Source: Dermanyssus gallinae | Taxonomy: Eukaryota > Arthropoda > Arachnida > Mesostigmata > Dermanyssidae | Reading direction: 5' to 3' | Length of the DNA: 64,000 nt | Assembly: GCA_003439945.1 (NCBI GenBank) | Contig: QVRM01006840.1 | Coordinates: forward strand, 28,501 to 92,500 | Part shown: positions 19,711 to 31,563 of the stretch, one piece after another | Layout of the letters: each line of letters starts with the position of its first letter | How positions within the stretch are numbered: position 1 is the stretch's first letter | Position numbers and translations under genes: made by a program | Notes under the pieces: generated by a model | The model's input: only the letters and a program-made list of their open reading frames with translations | Database searches by the model: none | What the model was told of the DNA's origin: nothing

Positions 19711-22700
19711 TCATGAGCATTCTTCCTGTGCAGCCATTTTCAGTTTCTTAAGACGCAGTTTTCTTCGGGCTGCTTTACTCATATGCATTGAAGAGCCATC
19801 ACCGTTGGCATCTTCGTGTTCGCCGGACTCTGCCGAAACCAATCGTTTTTTCTTCTTCTTGGGCAAACATGATAGTGGATTTGGACCTTTCGGTTTCTTC
19901 TTTAGGCGCTTCACCTGAAACATAAGATATTGCGCATAAAGGGTTTGCTCGGTGAAGTTGCAGTAGAAATCGAAGTAAAGCTATCAGCCGGTCTAAAAAC
20001 GTATAATTTCTGCTGAATAAAGTGCATGGTAGTTTGTCTAGGCAGCGAAACTGTGCAGACTTGTTGCCATCTGTCGGGATGTGCCGGGTTTGATACCTGT
20101 TTTTAGTGATGCTCATTTGAGAATAGATTATTAAAACCAGACCGCTGACAGTCAGCAGCCATGCTGCCACAATGATTATTGAGCAAAGCTAGCTATCTCA
20201 ACATGTGCCATAAAAATATACCTCGCGGCAAGTCGTAAACCCGTAAAGGGCAGAGGATAGACCAGAATTAAAACAACATTCTTAAAAAATCTTTTCTAGG
20301 CGAAAATATTAAAACTGAACACATTGTACGACCTGCCAGGCACAAACCTAGTGAACTGGATTTTAGCTATATCTTAGACATACGCTGAGATATTAGCTAC
20401 AACTAAGACATACGCAACCGCAATTAGATAAACGAACCTTCAGGCTAGGATCGGGAATGTCCATGCGCTTCTTGAGAGCCTTAATAATTTTGAGCTGGTG
20501 TTCGTTGAGTTCGGTCGCGGCATGAGTGAGCTGATTGACATGCGCAAGGGTTGCGGCCGCAGGATCCTCCAGGGTAATTGCATTGTGCAACTTTAGTCGA
20601 GGAACGCCTGAATCATCACGTACAAGATTTGACTACTTGTAAAAAACATTCACAAGCATTACGTTGGCAATAAGAGCATTGCCTCTTGCTCTCACTCACA
20701 ATGATGTAAGGGCGCATGTAAAGGTGCTCATACTGAAACTTCGGCAAAGGTGAACGCCTCGCAAAAGATGTTTTCTAAGGCTCCGTTTTCTACTACTACC
20801 ACTAGATATGCTCACTATTGAAAGTTACATCTACGTAAATTAACATAGCAGGATACAATACAAATTAATTGAGTCACCGGTCCCTCCCTATGTTGCCGTA
20901 TATACCATTTTTTAAATGCTTTTGACACATTTTGCTTAGTCTGTAATAATAATAATGTCCTCTTAACTACCAGTATAGCTTATGGTTGGCAAAATGAATA
21001 TTGATCATAGAAGACATGTGCAACGCAGACCTCATTATAAATCTTATTTTGACAAATGCTGCTAGTAACAATATATAGTAAAGTACGCAAGACAGCGGAA
21101 CTTTATGTTGTTTAAAGGGATTTAGGACAAACTACTAATTGACAAAAGGTTGAATTGTGTTATTCCAGATGTGTACCAACAGTGCAATGTCTAAAATAGT
21201 ATGTGTCGCAATGTCCCGGTGACACGTAGATAGGTATTCAACATGTGCGCGTCGCATTATTCCTTTATAATCAAAATAAGAGCATTTTTTGATGTATTGC
21301 ATACGGCAAGTTGAAAGTGCTCTGAAATGAACTAAAAGCGTGCTGAAGACTGATGAGGTGCGAAATGTCGTACCGACACACTGTGACATCTATAGCATGC
21401 CATACTTTGTAATGAACACGCAGATACAGAAATCTTGTAGGCGTTAATCAGCGAACAGAAACCTTGTAGGCATTAATTAGACTCATATATAGCCCGTTGA
21501 GAGATGCTTGATGAAAGAATCCCCGGACAGCGCAATTAACTTAAGCCTTCAATTTAGTTACAAACCACCTTTATCAACTTGATCTATGGACGCATGGTAA
21601 CATCTTTTACTATCATATTGCAATATAATATCACATTGCAATGTATTGTTATTTTTTAAATAATATTTATGTACTTCAACATACCCAAGAAAAAAGAAGC
21701 AATAAATTATGCATGCAACAGAATATGAAGCAAGTATTTTTTATATTGAGATATATGGCTTTTAAAAAGATGTTATGTTGTAATTAAGCTGAGAGCACTT
21801 CAACGGGAGAATAAATACTGCTTTATTTTGAGAGAATATTAAGAAAAAAACATATATATATGTATATATATATATTGTGTAAGCATTATTCATATTATAT
21901 GTAATTGTAAATGTGTTATTATTCGATCACTTTTAGATGAGCTTTAAACGAAAAACTGAAAAAAAGCCGGGAAACAAGGTAAGGTATTGCCACACTCACC
22001 TATTAGTTTGTAAATCTCCTCGGCGAGTTCGGGATCCTGTGTCGCCATGAAGTATTTGCGGGGATTACCATCACGCACCTGTCCAACAAACAACGAAGTC
22101 ATCAAATCCTGCCTGGTGGTGTTTTTTGCACGTCGCGGAAAACAGGCATTACATATAACGTTTTACAGTACAAATAGCTTACAATTAAATGATACATATA
22201 ACTTTTCACAGTACAAATAGCTTACAATTAAATAATACATATACTATTAGCACTATACGAGTATATTGGACAAGGCATATACCATATCGAGAAGACAGGT
22301 TGACGCCGGCACCGGTTTGGAATGGGAACACTTCTCAACCCGGTAGTGCTTTAGGATCTGGAGAGCACCGTGCAGAATTGGGAGCTTCTGCGTCTCGACG
22401 ACGGCACAGGCCGTTGTGCACAAGGTTACCTCCGCTCGGAAGTACTTGTTGATTTGATCCTGTGTTGATTACGTCAAACGTCATTCAGTTACCACGAGCA
22501 ACCAACATAAACATGACAATATGACATAGAGATTTAGTTTCATCGTCGTGGCAATTACCCGAAATGTGATTTGTTTACTATATGTCATAAACATTATGTT
22601 TAAATATTAGGTATCTTTGAGCGAAAATGCACATAGAAAAAAAAAATATATATATATATAAGCACCGCAAGGTGTGCACATACCTGTATATTAATCTTGT

Positions 22701-22827
22701 GTCGCAGAGCAGCCTGACAGAAGGTGCCATCGGCCAGCACAAAATAGCGCGACTTTTCGCCAAGTTGAAAGTGTCGCTGATAAAAGGTGAGATTCTTCTG
22801 GGCCCGCTTGTACCGATTGATCTTCAT
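19711..22827 (-). CDS. UTP23: UTP23, SSU processome PIN-like protein
   Basis: Nucleolar factor of the small-subunit processome. In other eukaryotes UTP23 binds the snR30/U17 snoRNA region and is needed for early 18S rRNA cleavages. Five exons join in frame with GT..AG borders: 22684-22827, 22283-22459, 22000-22078, 20438-20607 and 19711-19914, giving 257 aa against about 250 in human. Exon 1 has the basic MKINRYKRAQKNLTFY start and LADGTFCQAAL, with the first PIN-domain acidic residue D33. C62, C66, C92, H94 and C103 occupy the family's zinc-binding positions. MATQDPELAE (D122) and GVPRLKL close the PIN fold. Residues 191-257 form a basic tail with KRLKKK and KKKKKR clusters and RRKLRLKKLKM. 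The start has no upstream in-frame rival. BOLA2 lies divergently about 2.9 kb upstream. Family assignment is by recognised motifs, not a search. Confidence 0.93.
20060..20310 (+). repeat. Dispersed repeat D, copy 2
   Basis: Lies in the fourth intron of UTP23, opposite to its direction of transcription. Shares ordered blocks with 6950-7200, including the small hairpin around CCGCTGACAGTCAGCAG. Confidence 0.55.
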
Positions 22828-22833
22828 GTTTAG

Positions 22834-23712
22834 CGTCGAGCGTCAATTTCTACCAGCAAAAAAAAAATAACAGTGATGACAGGGTAACCTAATCGAACAG
22901 TTTAATCAGGTCGCTGCTGCGCTTCTTCATTTCAACAAAAACTTAGACGTTGTCGGTTCACACGCACAGGTCGACTACACAGTGTTCAGGACTGCGTGGT
23001 CAGACAGGAAAGTGGTCGCACAAGATTCACGGCCTTACATCCGAAGACAACGATCACTCAGTGATGGATGCTAGCCGCCATTAGGCATTAAAGATGCGGC
23101 TCGACCTGCTCTATGAATCTAAAGTGCTGCGATATCTATAAGTAAAGTACGCTTTTCTTTCGCCAAACAACCCCGATCCAATTACGAAATAACTCCAAAG
23201 AGAAATCGACATATAGAAACGAAGAAAGTCGTCAGTCTTCCCTCAGTAAAGTTGTGCTCCACTAGAGATTTGACTCTTCACTCGAACACGTGAAGAGTTG
23301 CTTCCGCTAAGCTACGACCGAGTAGTACTCCAGAACTATCGAGAACGATGCCGGTTCAGCTGTCAACGATCGCGAAACACAACAACAGCGGGATTCGGCA
23401 ATGCCGCTCGGAATGTGATCAGCTGTTTCGGCCGGCTCTTGTGTCACGTGGCCCCAATGTTGTGGTGTGCTTTGGTCTACCGTGCGCGGTAACTTTTCCC
23501 TTTTTCACGCGCTCTCTCTCTCTCTTTCTGTGTCTCTAATTAGAACAGATCGTCGATCATCAACAGCACTGATGGAGGCCAGCAGTGCAGAGCACCAACT
23601 GCTGTGTGAAGCAGCCACAACTCACGTTCTCCCCTACATATCCTCTCCTAAACAGGCGCACTGGCCGCCTTAGTTTTTAGCGAGCGAACTGACTCAGAGA
23701 AAGAGTGATTGT

Positions 23713-23751
<39 letters not shown>

Positions 23752-23790
23752 GTTCTATCTATTAATATTATATTAATTAATTGAAAATTC

Positions 23791-23847
<57 letters not shown>

Positions 23848-24077
23848 CATATATATATATATATATATATTTGGACAACGTGTAGCCTACTAATCACATG
23901 GGCGCTTTTACAGAAACCTCTAGGATCCATCCGCTATGTCCGCACTGTACTTAATAATTAGCTTAGCCCAACTTTATAGAAATGCCAAACTTTTTCTTCC
24001 AGTTTGGCAGGAATTCATTAGTTGGTCGCGCTGCCTGGTGATCTGGACCGACCCTTAATATGACCCTCTATCCGAAC

Positions 24078-24123
<46 letters not shown>

Positions 24124-25726
24124 CATGCGCATTTCGCTCTTAGAAGACCCTAGTCTCGCTCACTGTCAGCGCAAATGAATACTACTAGTCTTTTCATGAC
24201 GTACAGAGTCGTATGGTGTACTTTGTGGTGGTATGGTGTTCGTATGGCGTATGGTAGGTAGTACGACCCCACGATACATCTTTTTGATTTTCTTCTTCAT
24301 CCTATTATATAAAACCCAGTTCATACTATTATATAAAACCCAGTTCAAAGGGAATAGGTTTTCGACTTTTTGAGTCTGCTTAAAGTGTCAAGAGATGCGC
24401 TGATAAAACAGAGATTGTGTAACAGTCGCATAGCTAGTCGATTTCGTAAGAGCTAGCCGATGCCTCTGACCCGATGTTGAATACCTAGACGGCAATGCCT
24501 AGAAAACTGCGCATTTGTTGATGATTACACACTATGGTCGTTTGCAGGCCCGACATGGTGTTTATGTGCGTCACACACGCATATACTTTCGTGCCTCCGC
24601 TACAGAGCCGCATTTCGAAGATTAGCTATAAGGTAGACTTAGCTAATAAGTATAACTAAATATATAAGTAGAAATAAACTGTTTATTTACGCTTAATAAC
24701 GTCATTTCATAGGTCGCGCATATATCATTGACATTGAGGTAAGATTGTGGTTTAGTGTCGATTGGCTAATGCACGAGCCCGGGCCCATAGGCCCGGCATA
24801 TTAATTAATTTTGGAAGCGCGCTAATTGTCGGAACCGTGACGACGAGATACAAAACAAACATTCAAGCAATTGTAAACAGGTTGCGTTTTAATTCTAAAT
24901 CGAGTTGTGTGGATTCTAATCCTAAGCAAATAGACACCAACGTTTAGAAAGGAGAGGGAGAGCCCAGAGTCTCTCTTTCTAGCCACTGTTGTGGTCACTA
25001 CTTCGGTAGGTAATTCATCATCATCATCAGATATTTGATTAGCATGCTCTTTTCTTGCATCTTCTTTCTCATTCTTCTGCATTTATTGACATGCTCTTTT
25101 ACATGATTTTACATCATTCATTCGTTAGCATTGTGTTGTGGGGCATCGGCACTGTCTTAGCGGACAGCCCGGCGGCTGGAACGGCCGGGGCGAGAGAGAC
25201 CGAGTCAGCAGCAGCCACTGTATCCGTCGCTTAAGGAAAGTTCGGAAACTGCGCAACAACACTAGCAAAGCCTCAAGAGGGTCGCGCTCAAAGTTCATGA
25301 GTCTGTGAAGTCGAGCGTTGCTACATCACCCGTCAGCACTCGTCAACAATACTTTATACCGAAGGTCTGCGCGATTGAGTGGCGGCGGCGGCGGCGGATC
25401 GAAGAATGCTGCACTATCGATGTTACCGGCTATCAGTGCAGTTCCTGAAAACGCAGCAACGGTGGTACAGCCGCCGAGGGATTGGTTTTGGCGGCCGGGA
25501 GCCTGGGGTGTTGTTGTCGGCGTCGAGCGCCGTTGGAACGACGCGGGCAGCTAGCAGCGAAAGCAGAAATAACAGAATTAGCAACAGCAGAAGCAGCGGC
25601 AGCAGCAGCAGAAGACTTTCGGTCTCGTCGGCAAGCATTGGGTTGTTGCATCCTCCGGCGGACGCCCTTGTAGGAGGCAGCAGAACAACGATCGCTGTCC
25701 GTTTGCTGGCCACAGCCGCCAGAACC
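22834..25726. other. Intergenic region and BOLA2 5' leader
   Basis: Lies between the divergent starts of UTP23 (22827) and BOLA2 (25727). Holds (AT)n tracts at 23718-23870 and 24081-24117, a TCATCATCATCATC run at 25017, and GGCGGC repeats at 25381-25396. The last 350 bases are open in the BOLA2 frame but differ between the two duplicate units by many substitutions and a 6-base length change in an AGCAGC run, while the BOLA2 coding exon does not differ at all. I therefore read it as 5' untranslated sequence. Confidence 0.6.
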
Positions 25727-27500
25727 ATGGGCGTACCGGCAGCTCACATCGAGACGAAGCTCCGCGACAAGCTGGAGTGTACGCACGTCGAACTGACGGA
25801 CCTCAGCGACGGCTGTGGACAGAAGTTCGCCGCCATCATTGTGTCGCCACAGTTTGTCGGTAAGCCATACATACATCCATCAGCTGGACAGATGCAGTCG
25901 TCTCTGTTCGTCCTCCTATACCCCCCCCAGGAATCTTATCTTAAAGAATATCGATCTATGGGAAATTGTGTATCTCGTTCTTCCCCTAAATCTCATCTAA
26001 GAGAATATTGCTCCATCCAAAGCAGGTATCTGGCAAGTGACGATACCGAACGCATGTCACATGTCACCGATCAAAAGAATCTACTTGTTTTTTTTTGTCG
26101 ATGCAAAGAATGCTGGACTAATTGTGATAAATACCACGCCGCGGTTTGTCCGGCGGTTCGGTCCATAGCAGAACTGGCAAAACGCTAGATCGATTGTTGT
26201 GTCGAAACACTGTGATGTAACATAAACACACTTACTCAGCCCGGGTGTTAATAGATAAATAATTTAAAAAAAAATAATCTACCTTTTCGCCAACTTCATC
26301 CCAGCGACTAACTTACCGAGTACAACTATATTACTACCAGCTTTAAAGAGTACGACTCTATACTACCATCATTAAAGGTTTGGCAAATATCTTTCTTTTT
26401 GATAGTAAGCTTCGTAGTCCAAAGGAGAATGCCGTAGCTGGTATGTGGAAAATATCACTTTGACAAATTCACCGCGACGCTCGTCACGCGGATGCTGTGC
26501 TATAAGTAGCTTCTTCTCAATTAATAGCTAGCATGCTGATAGTATTCTGAAGCGTACTTTCTATCTAAAAAATAGCACATTCTATAGTAAAGTATAAACT
26601 GCTCAAGATGGGTTAGTCAGTAGGTCCGTGCAGTGAGTCATGTCTTTCGCATTTTGTTGGTTTTGCAAGTCTCACACTAAGCACTGTCAGTTGCTATGTT
26701 GCATCATGCATTTCCTAGAACTCCTAAATAAAAAAATAGCCAAATCTAGTGACTCTCGGTCTGAGTTTCACAAAAACAAAATCGTGGTGATAAGTGAATA
26801 ATGTCGAGCCCCGTTGCGTGATGAAATTTTTTTTGCGTGATGCATTCCGCCTGCGCCTCGCGCCCGGAGGAGACACTAGATAGGTGCGCGGGTTCGAGCC
26901 CCGCGAGATTTGTATTTGTGGGGGCCCGTCTATGAAGCAATGCGAAAAGTAGTACTGTGGACGCTAAATCTTGGCTGGGCGTAAGCCCGAAAAGTATTTT
27001 CTAAGTGAATAATACCGTTGAGTATTGTTTTCGCACGTGATGATGATATATATGTCCAAATAGCCGCATGCAAATGCATATAACATTGATCTATTTGGCG
27101 ATTAGTTACGTTTTTCGAAGTACGTATATTGAAAACAACACATATATGACCATACCCTATAATTATAATTATGCCACATACCTTTTTATGTAACAATAAA
27201 GGCGATTTTTTGTTATGTTATATTGCGTACTACAGTGCCAATAAAGAAAGTTTAAAGCTGTATATAATATGTCAATACATGTCTCCAGGGCTAGACACGT
27301 GTAGTGCCTAATTACGTGGAATTCTACGATTTTGAAATGCTGAACTTAGCATGAACTTTATTTGTGTTACAGGAAAGTCCCTGCTGGCGCAACAAAGACT
27401 CGTGAACGCCGCGCTGGCTGACGAACTCCAGCAAGTCCATGCCTTTACACAGAAGACGTTTACTCCCGAGGCCTGGGAAAAGGCTAATAGTAAATCGTAG
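25727..27500 (+). CDS. BOLA2: BolA-like protein 2, copy 1
   Basis: Small cytosolic BolA-family protein. The family binds monothiol glutaredoxins through a shared [2Fe-2S] cluster and serves iron-sulfur delivery and iron sensing. Two exons, 25727-25859 and 27373-27500, join at a phase-1 intron (GTAAGC..CAG) to give 87 aa. Exon 1 begins MGVPAAHIETKLRDKL and has LTDLSDGCGQKFAAIIVS. Exon 2 has the BolA nucleic-acid-binding-like helix GKSLLAQQRLVNAALADEL and the BOLA2 tail HAFTQKTFTPEAW. The cysteine of DGCG and the histidine of VHAF are the expected cluster ligands. Start at 25727: good Kozak context (ACCATGG), and the upstream in-frame leader is not conserved between duplicates. The intron (25860-27372) carries repeat E and a family B SINE. 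A polyadenylation signal follows at 27594. Confidence 0.93.
26190..26263 (+). repeat. Dispersed repeat E, copy 2
   Basis: In the BOLA2 intron. Matches 13221-13295 (TGTCGAAACACTGTGATGTA, then AACATAAACACACTTA and ATAGATAAATA), with a short insert CTCAGCCCGGGTGTT. Confidence 0.6.
26834..27000 (+). mobile_element. SINE family B in BOLA2 intron, unit 1
   Basis: Box B region GGGTTCGAGCCCC at about 26890, body GGGGGCCCGTCTATGAAGCA, end GTAAGCCCGAAAAG. Sense orientation to BOLA2. The head is diverged (TGCATTCCGCCTGCGCC). Present at the same place in the second unit, so it predates the duplication. Confidence 0.82.
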
Positions 27501-27593
27501 CAAATGACTGAAATTAAGTTCCACTCCACAGCTGTTTTATGCATAGATTCATGATGATTAAGAACATTTGTTGGTAAATATGCGAGTGTGGTA

Positions 27594-27599
27594 AATAAA
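27594..27599 (+). terminator. BOLA2 polyadenylation signal, copy 1
   Basis: AATAAA 94 bases after the BOLA2 stop. The same hexamer is at the same distance in copy 2 (35084-35089). Confidence 0.6.
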
Positions 27600-27619
27600 G
27601 TGTGACTGTTGTATATTTT

Positions 27620-29300
27620 TGGCGGCTATGTAATTGTAAACTATTCGTTTGGACATAGTTATGATCTACTAGTGCGTTCGTTATATCACTTTCTCCCTTT
27701 TATTCGTTTCATATCTACTCGCACTGGTTAGTCGCTTACGACTAAGAGCTAAATATAAAATGTTGTCTTATGTTTGCGGCGTATTACACAACTAGTCGGT
27801 TGGTTCTATACGCTACCTTTCATGAATTCTGTGCTCACGCTCTCACCCTCTCGAGGGTGTTTAGGGCAACCTTTGGCTCTCTGACGTTCTCACTAGCAAA
27901 AGCTGAATGAACGATTTCGAAAAAGGGTGACATACCCTTCGAAAATGTAATATATATAGCCCCCTGATATGAAAGGGTGACATGTGTATTTAGGTATACA
28001 TGCCAAGCGAACAATAAATCAATAGCTCTCGGTTGCGCGTCGATATGTGAATCCACACGCTATGTTTGAGACTAGTAAGCATTTTTTAGCTCAACGTTCT
28101 TGAACCAATGTTCTGGTCGAAAGAAACCAAAAGTTCTTGATCGGTCTGATCTTGCAAATAACAAACAAAGCAGGACAACATATCGACGTCTCTAGCGGCG
28201 TAGGGTACCATTTAAACTCGCTTTCAGTCCTCACGTCCAAAGCTATGGGGCTCTTAATCGCCTTATTCTCCTCAAATGATATCGTACCTCGCCAACTCAG
28301 TTGCGTAGACATCTTTTTATGCGGTACGCTATAAAACCCGTCAAGCCGACTACGTCATCTATATCAAGCCTTTGCACAAGGGACCTCGTTGTTTCCATAA
28401 TGCTACGCAGGTAGGCGGGTTTTACTAATGGGTCTGACCAGGCACGCCATCTAAGTGCTCATGGAATTGCCCTGTAAACTGGCCCGTGTCGTATAATGGC
28501 CTTAAATATTTAACTTAAATTTAACCGCCGATAGGCAGATAACTTCGATTTATTCAAGATTTATGCTCTACGAACGTACGGGCTTTTAGCCAGACATGAT
28601 CTCAAGTCCGGGCAACGACCAACGTTAAAGCGTGCTTCGAACCATAATCTGCGGCCTCTCCTGTGCAAGTTTTGCGAACATCTTGTCCGGGCAAGTTTTT
28701 CCCGGGAAGGTTATTCGATGAGGAATCGGACCAATTCGTCTGCTACGCATTAAAAGTATGGAACAGCGAGTGTAGTCGGCAGTACCGCGCGACTGAACTA
28801 AACTCCAGAAAATGCTAAGATACGCATATCATAACGTTGGCAGTCATCGTTATCTAGGCTGTCTACTTCAAGTTCCAATATCTATCCAAGTTCCATTTTC
28901 TGGAATTTCACTAAGTTATATTTAATCTTTTAAAAATACATATATTTTAGACATCCCCGTTGCACGTGCAAACCGACTTTTGCTTGAAATAATTAATATG
29001 TATCAATTTTTCAGTCAGTTGAACATTAATTCGTTTTTATAGTTATCCCAGTTAATTTTTCAAAAAGGGCAAGGATAAATTAACATGCTGAACCGAAAAG
29101 GTATATTTTACTCATATCCGGAGCTGTCGACTTATCGTAGACTACGAATTGGATTTCATATATAGCTGTGGTGGTTACGAACGGGGCAATGCTGCCTCGG
29201 TTCGGGGAACTTTATAGAAATGGCTGTCCCTTCACTTGACCCCCGTAATGGTGCACACAATAGACTCAAATGTCATGTTCCCACTCTAAATGATTGATCA
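27620..29300. other. Intergenic region, unit 1
   Basis: No gene recognised. A weak LINE-tail-like stretch (VWNSECSRQY, about 28756-28785) is too short to classify. Identical by eye to 35110-36790. Confidence 0.35.
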
Positions 29301-29310
29301 TATTGAATAA

Positions 29311-29359
<49 letters not shown>

Positions 29360-29479
29360 GTAAGCATTATTCATATTATATGTAATTGTAAATGTGTTAT
29401 TATTCGATCACTTTTTGATGAGCTTTAAACAAAAAACTAAAAAAAGCCGGGAAACAAGGTAAGGTATTGCCACACTCAC

Positions 29480-30310
29480 CTATTAGTTTGTAAATCTCCT
29501 CGGCGAGTTCGGGATCCTGTGTCGCCATGAAGTATTTGCGGGGATTACCATCACGCACCTGTCCAACAAACAACGAAGTCATCAAATCCTGCCTGGTGGT
29601 GTTTTTTGCACGTCGCGTCAAACAGGCAATACATATAACGTTTTACAGTACCAATAGCTTACAAATAAATAATACATATAACTTTTTACAGTACAAATAG
29701 CTTACAATTAAATAATACATATACTATTAGCACTATACGAGTATGTTGGACAAGGCATATACCATATCGAGAAGACAGGTTGACGCCGGCACCGGTTTGG
29801 AATGGGAACACTTCTCAACCCGGTAGTGCTTTAGGATCTGGAGAGCACCGTGCAGAATTGGGAGCTTCTGTGTCTCGACGACGGCACAGGCCGTTGTGCA
29901 CAAGGTTACCTCCGCTCGGAAGTACTTGTTGATTTGATCCTGTGTTGATTACGTCAAACGTCATTCAGTTACCACGAGCAACCAGCATAAACATGACAAT
30001 ATGACATAGAGATTTAGTTTCATCGTCGTGGCAATTACCCGAAATGTGATTTGTTTACTATATGTCATAAACATTATGTTTATATATTGGGTATCTTTGA
30101 GCGAAAATGCACATAGAAAAAAAAATATATATATATTTATATAAGCACCGCAAGGTGTGCACATACCTGTATATTAATCTTGTGTCGCAGAGCAGCCTGA
30201 CAGAAGGTGCCATCGGCCAGCACAAAATAGCGCGACTTTTCGCCAAGTTGAAAGTGTCGCTGATAAAAGGTGAGATTCTTCTGGGCCCGCTTGTACCGAT
30301 TGATCTTCAT
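29480..30310 (-). pseudogene. UTP23: Truncated UTP23 copy (exons 1-3)
   Basis: Exons 30167-30310, 29763-29939 and 29480-29558 match exons 1-3 of the complete gene. The only coding difference I see is a synonymous ACG/ACA change in exon 2. All six splice dinucleotides within the copy are kept. Exons 4 and 5, coding for the last PIN strand and the basic tail (residues 134-257), lie outside the duplicated segment, and the region where exon 4 should be is the end of unit 1. If transcribed and not spliced at the exon 3 donor, the frame would run on to a stop at 29400, adding about 28 unrelated residues. Function is doubtful because the snoRNA-binding tail is lost; age may be too low for decay to show. 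Confidence 0.9.
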
Positions 30311-31214
30311 GTTTAGCGTCGAGCGTCAATTTCTACCAGCAATAAAAAAACAACAGCGATGACAGGGTAACCTAATCGGTAACAGTTAAATCAGGTCGCT
30401 GCTGCGCTTCTTCATTTCAACGCCAACTTCGACGTTGTCGGTTCACACGCACAGGTCGACTACACAATGTTCAGGACTGCGTGGTCAGACAGGAAAGTGG
30501 TCGCACAGGATTCACGGATCCTTACATCCGAAGACAACGATCACTCAGTGATGGATGCTAGCCGCCATTAGGCATTAAAGATGCGGCTCGACCTGCTCTA
30601 TGAATCTAAAGTGCTGCGATATCTATAAATAGAGTACGCTTTTCTTTCGCCAAACAACCCAGATCCAATTACGAAATAACTCCAAAGAGAAATCGACATA
30701 TAGAAACGAAGAAAGTCGTCAGTCTTCCCTCAGTAAAGTTGTGCTCCACTAGAGATTTGACTCTTCACTCGAACACTTGAAGAGTTGCTTCCGCTAAGCT
30801 ACGACCGAGTAGTTTAGTACTCCAGAACTATCGAGAACGATGCCGGTTCAGCTGTCAACGATCGCGAAACACAACAACAGCGGGATTCGGCAATGCCGCT
30901 CGGAATGTGATCAGCTGTTTCGGCCGGCTCTTGTGTCACGTGGCCCCAATGTTGTGGTGTGCTTTGGTCTACCGTGCGCGGTAACTTTTCCCTTTTTCAC
31001 GCGCTCTTTCTCTCTCTTTCTGTGTCTCTAATTAGAACAGATCGTAGATCCTCAACAGCACTGAGCCACAACTCACGTTCTCCCCTACATACCCTCTCCT
31101 AAACAGGCGCACTGGCCGCCTTAGTTTTAGCGAGCGAACTGACGCGGAGAAAGGGTGATTGTTATGTATATATATATATGTCCGTTCTATTTATTAATAT
31201 TCTATTAATTAATT

Positions 31215-31262
<48 letters not shown>

Positions 31263-31496
31263 TTGGACAACGTGTAGCCTACTAATCACATGGGCGCTTT
31301 TACAGAAACCTCTAGGATCCATCCGCTATGCACTGTACTTAATATTAGCTTAGCCCAACTTTATAGAAATGCCAAACTTTTTCTTCCAGTTTGGCTGGAA
31401 TTCATTAGTTGGGTCGCGCTGCCTGGTGATCTGGACCGACCCTTAATCTGTCCCTCTATCCGAACGCCATATATATATATATATATATATATAATA

Positions 31497-31563
<67 letters not shown>

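Larger units (their letters stand above)
21874..29354. repeat. Tandem segmental duplication, unit 1
   Basis: About 7.48 kb, repeated directly at 29355-36840. The left edge is the point where an (AT)n tract gives way to ATTGTGTAAGCATTATTC (21874 and 29355). The right edge is an (AT)n tract after TTGAATAATG (29302-29354 and 36792-36840). It contains UTP23 exons 3, 2 and 1, the intergenic region and the whole of BOLA2. From 21874 to about 26400 the units differ by substitutions, small indels and microsatellite length. From about 26401 to 29311 I see no difference at a constant offset of 7490. Confidence 0.95.

Noticed and set aside
25379..26188. 269-codon frame read as one long protein, and its counterpart at 32864-33490
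   Set aside because: Only the piece from 25727 (33218) to the splice donor is BOLA2. The upstream part diverges freely between duplicates and the downstream part is intron.
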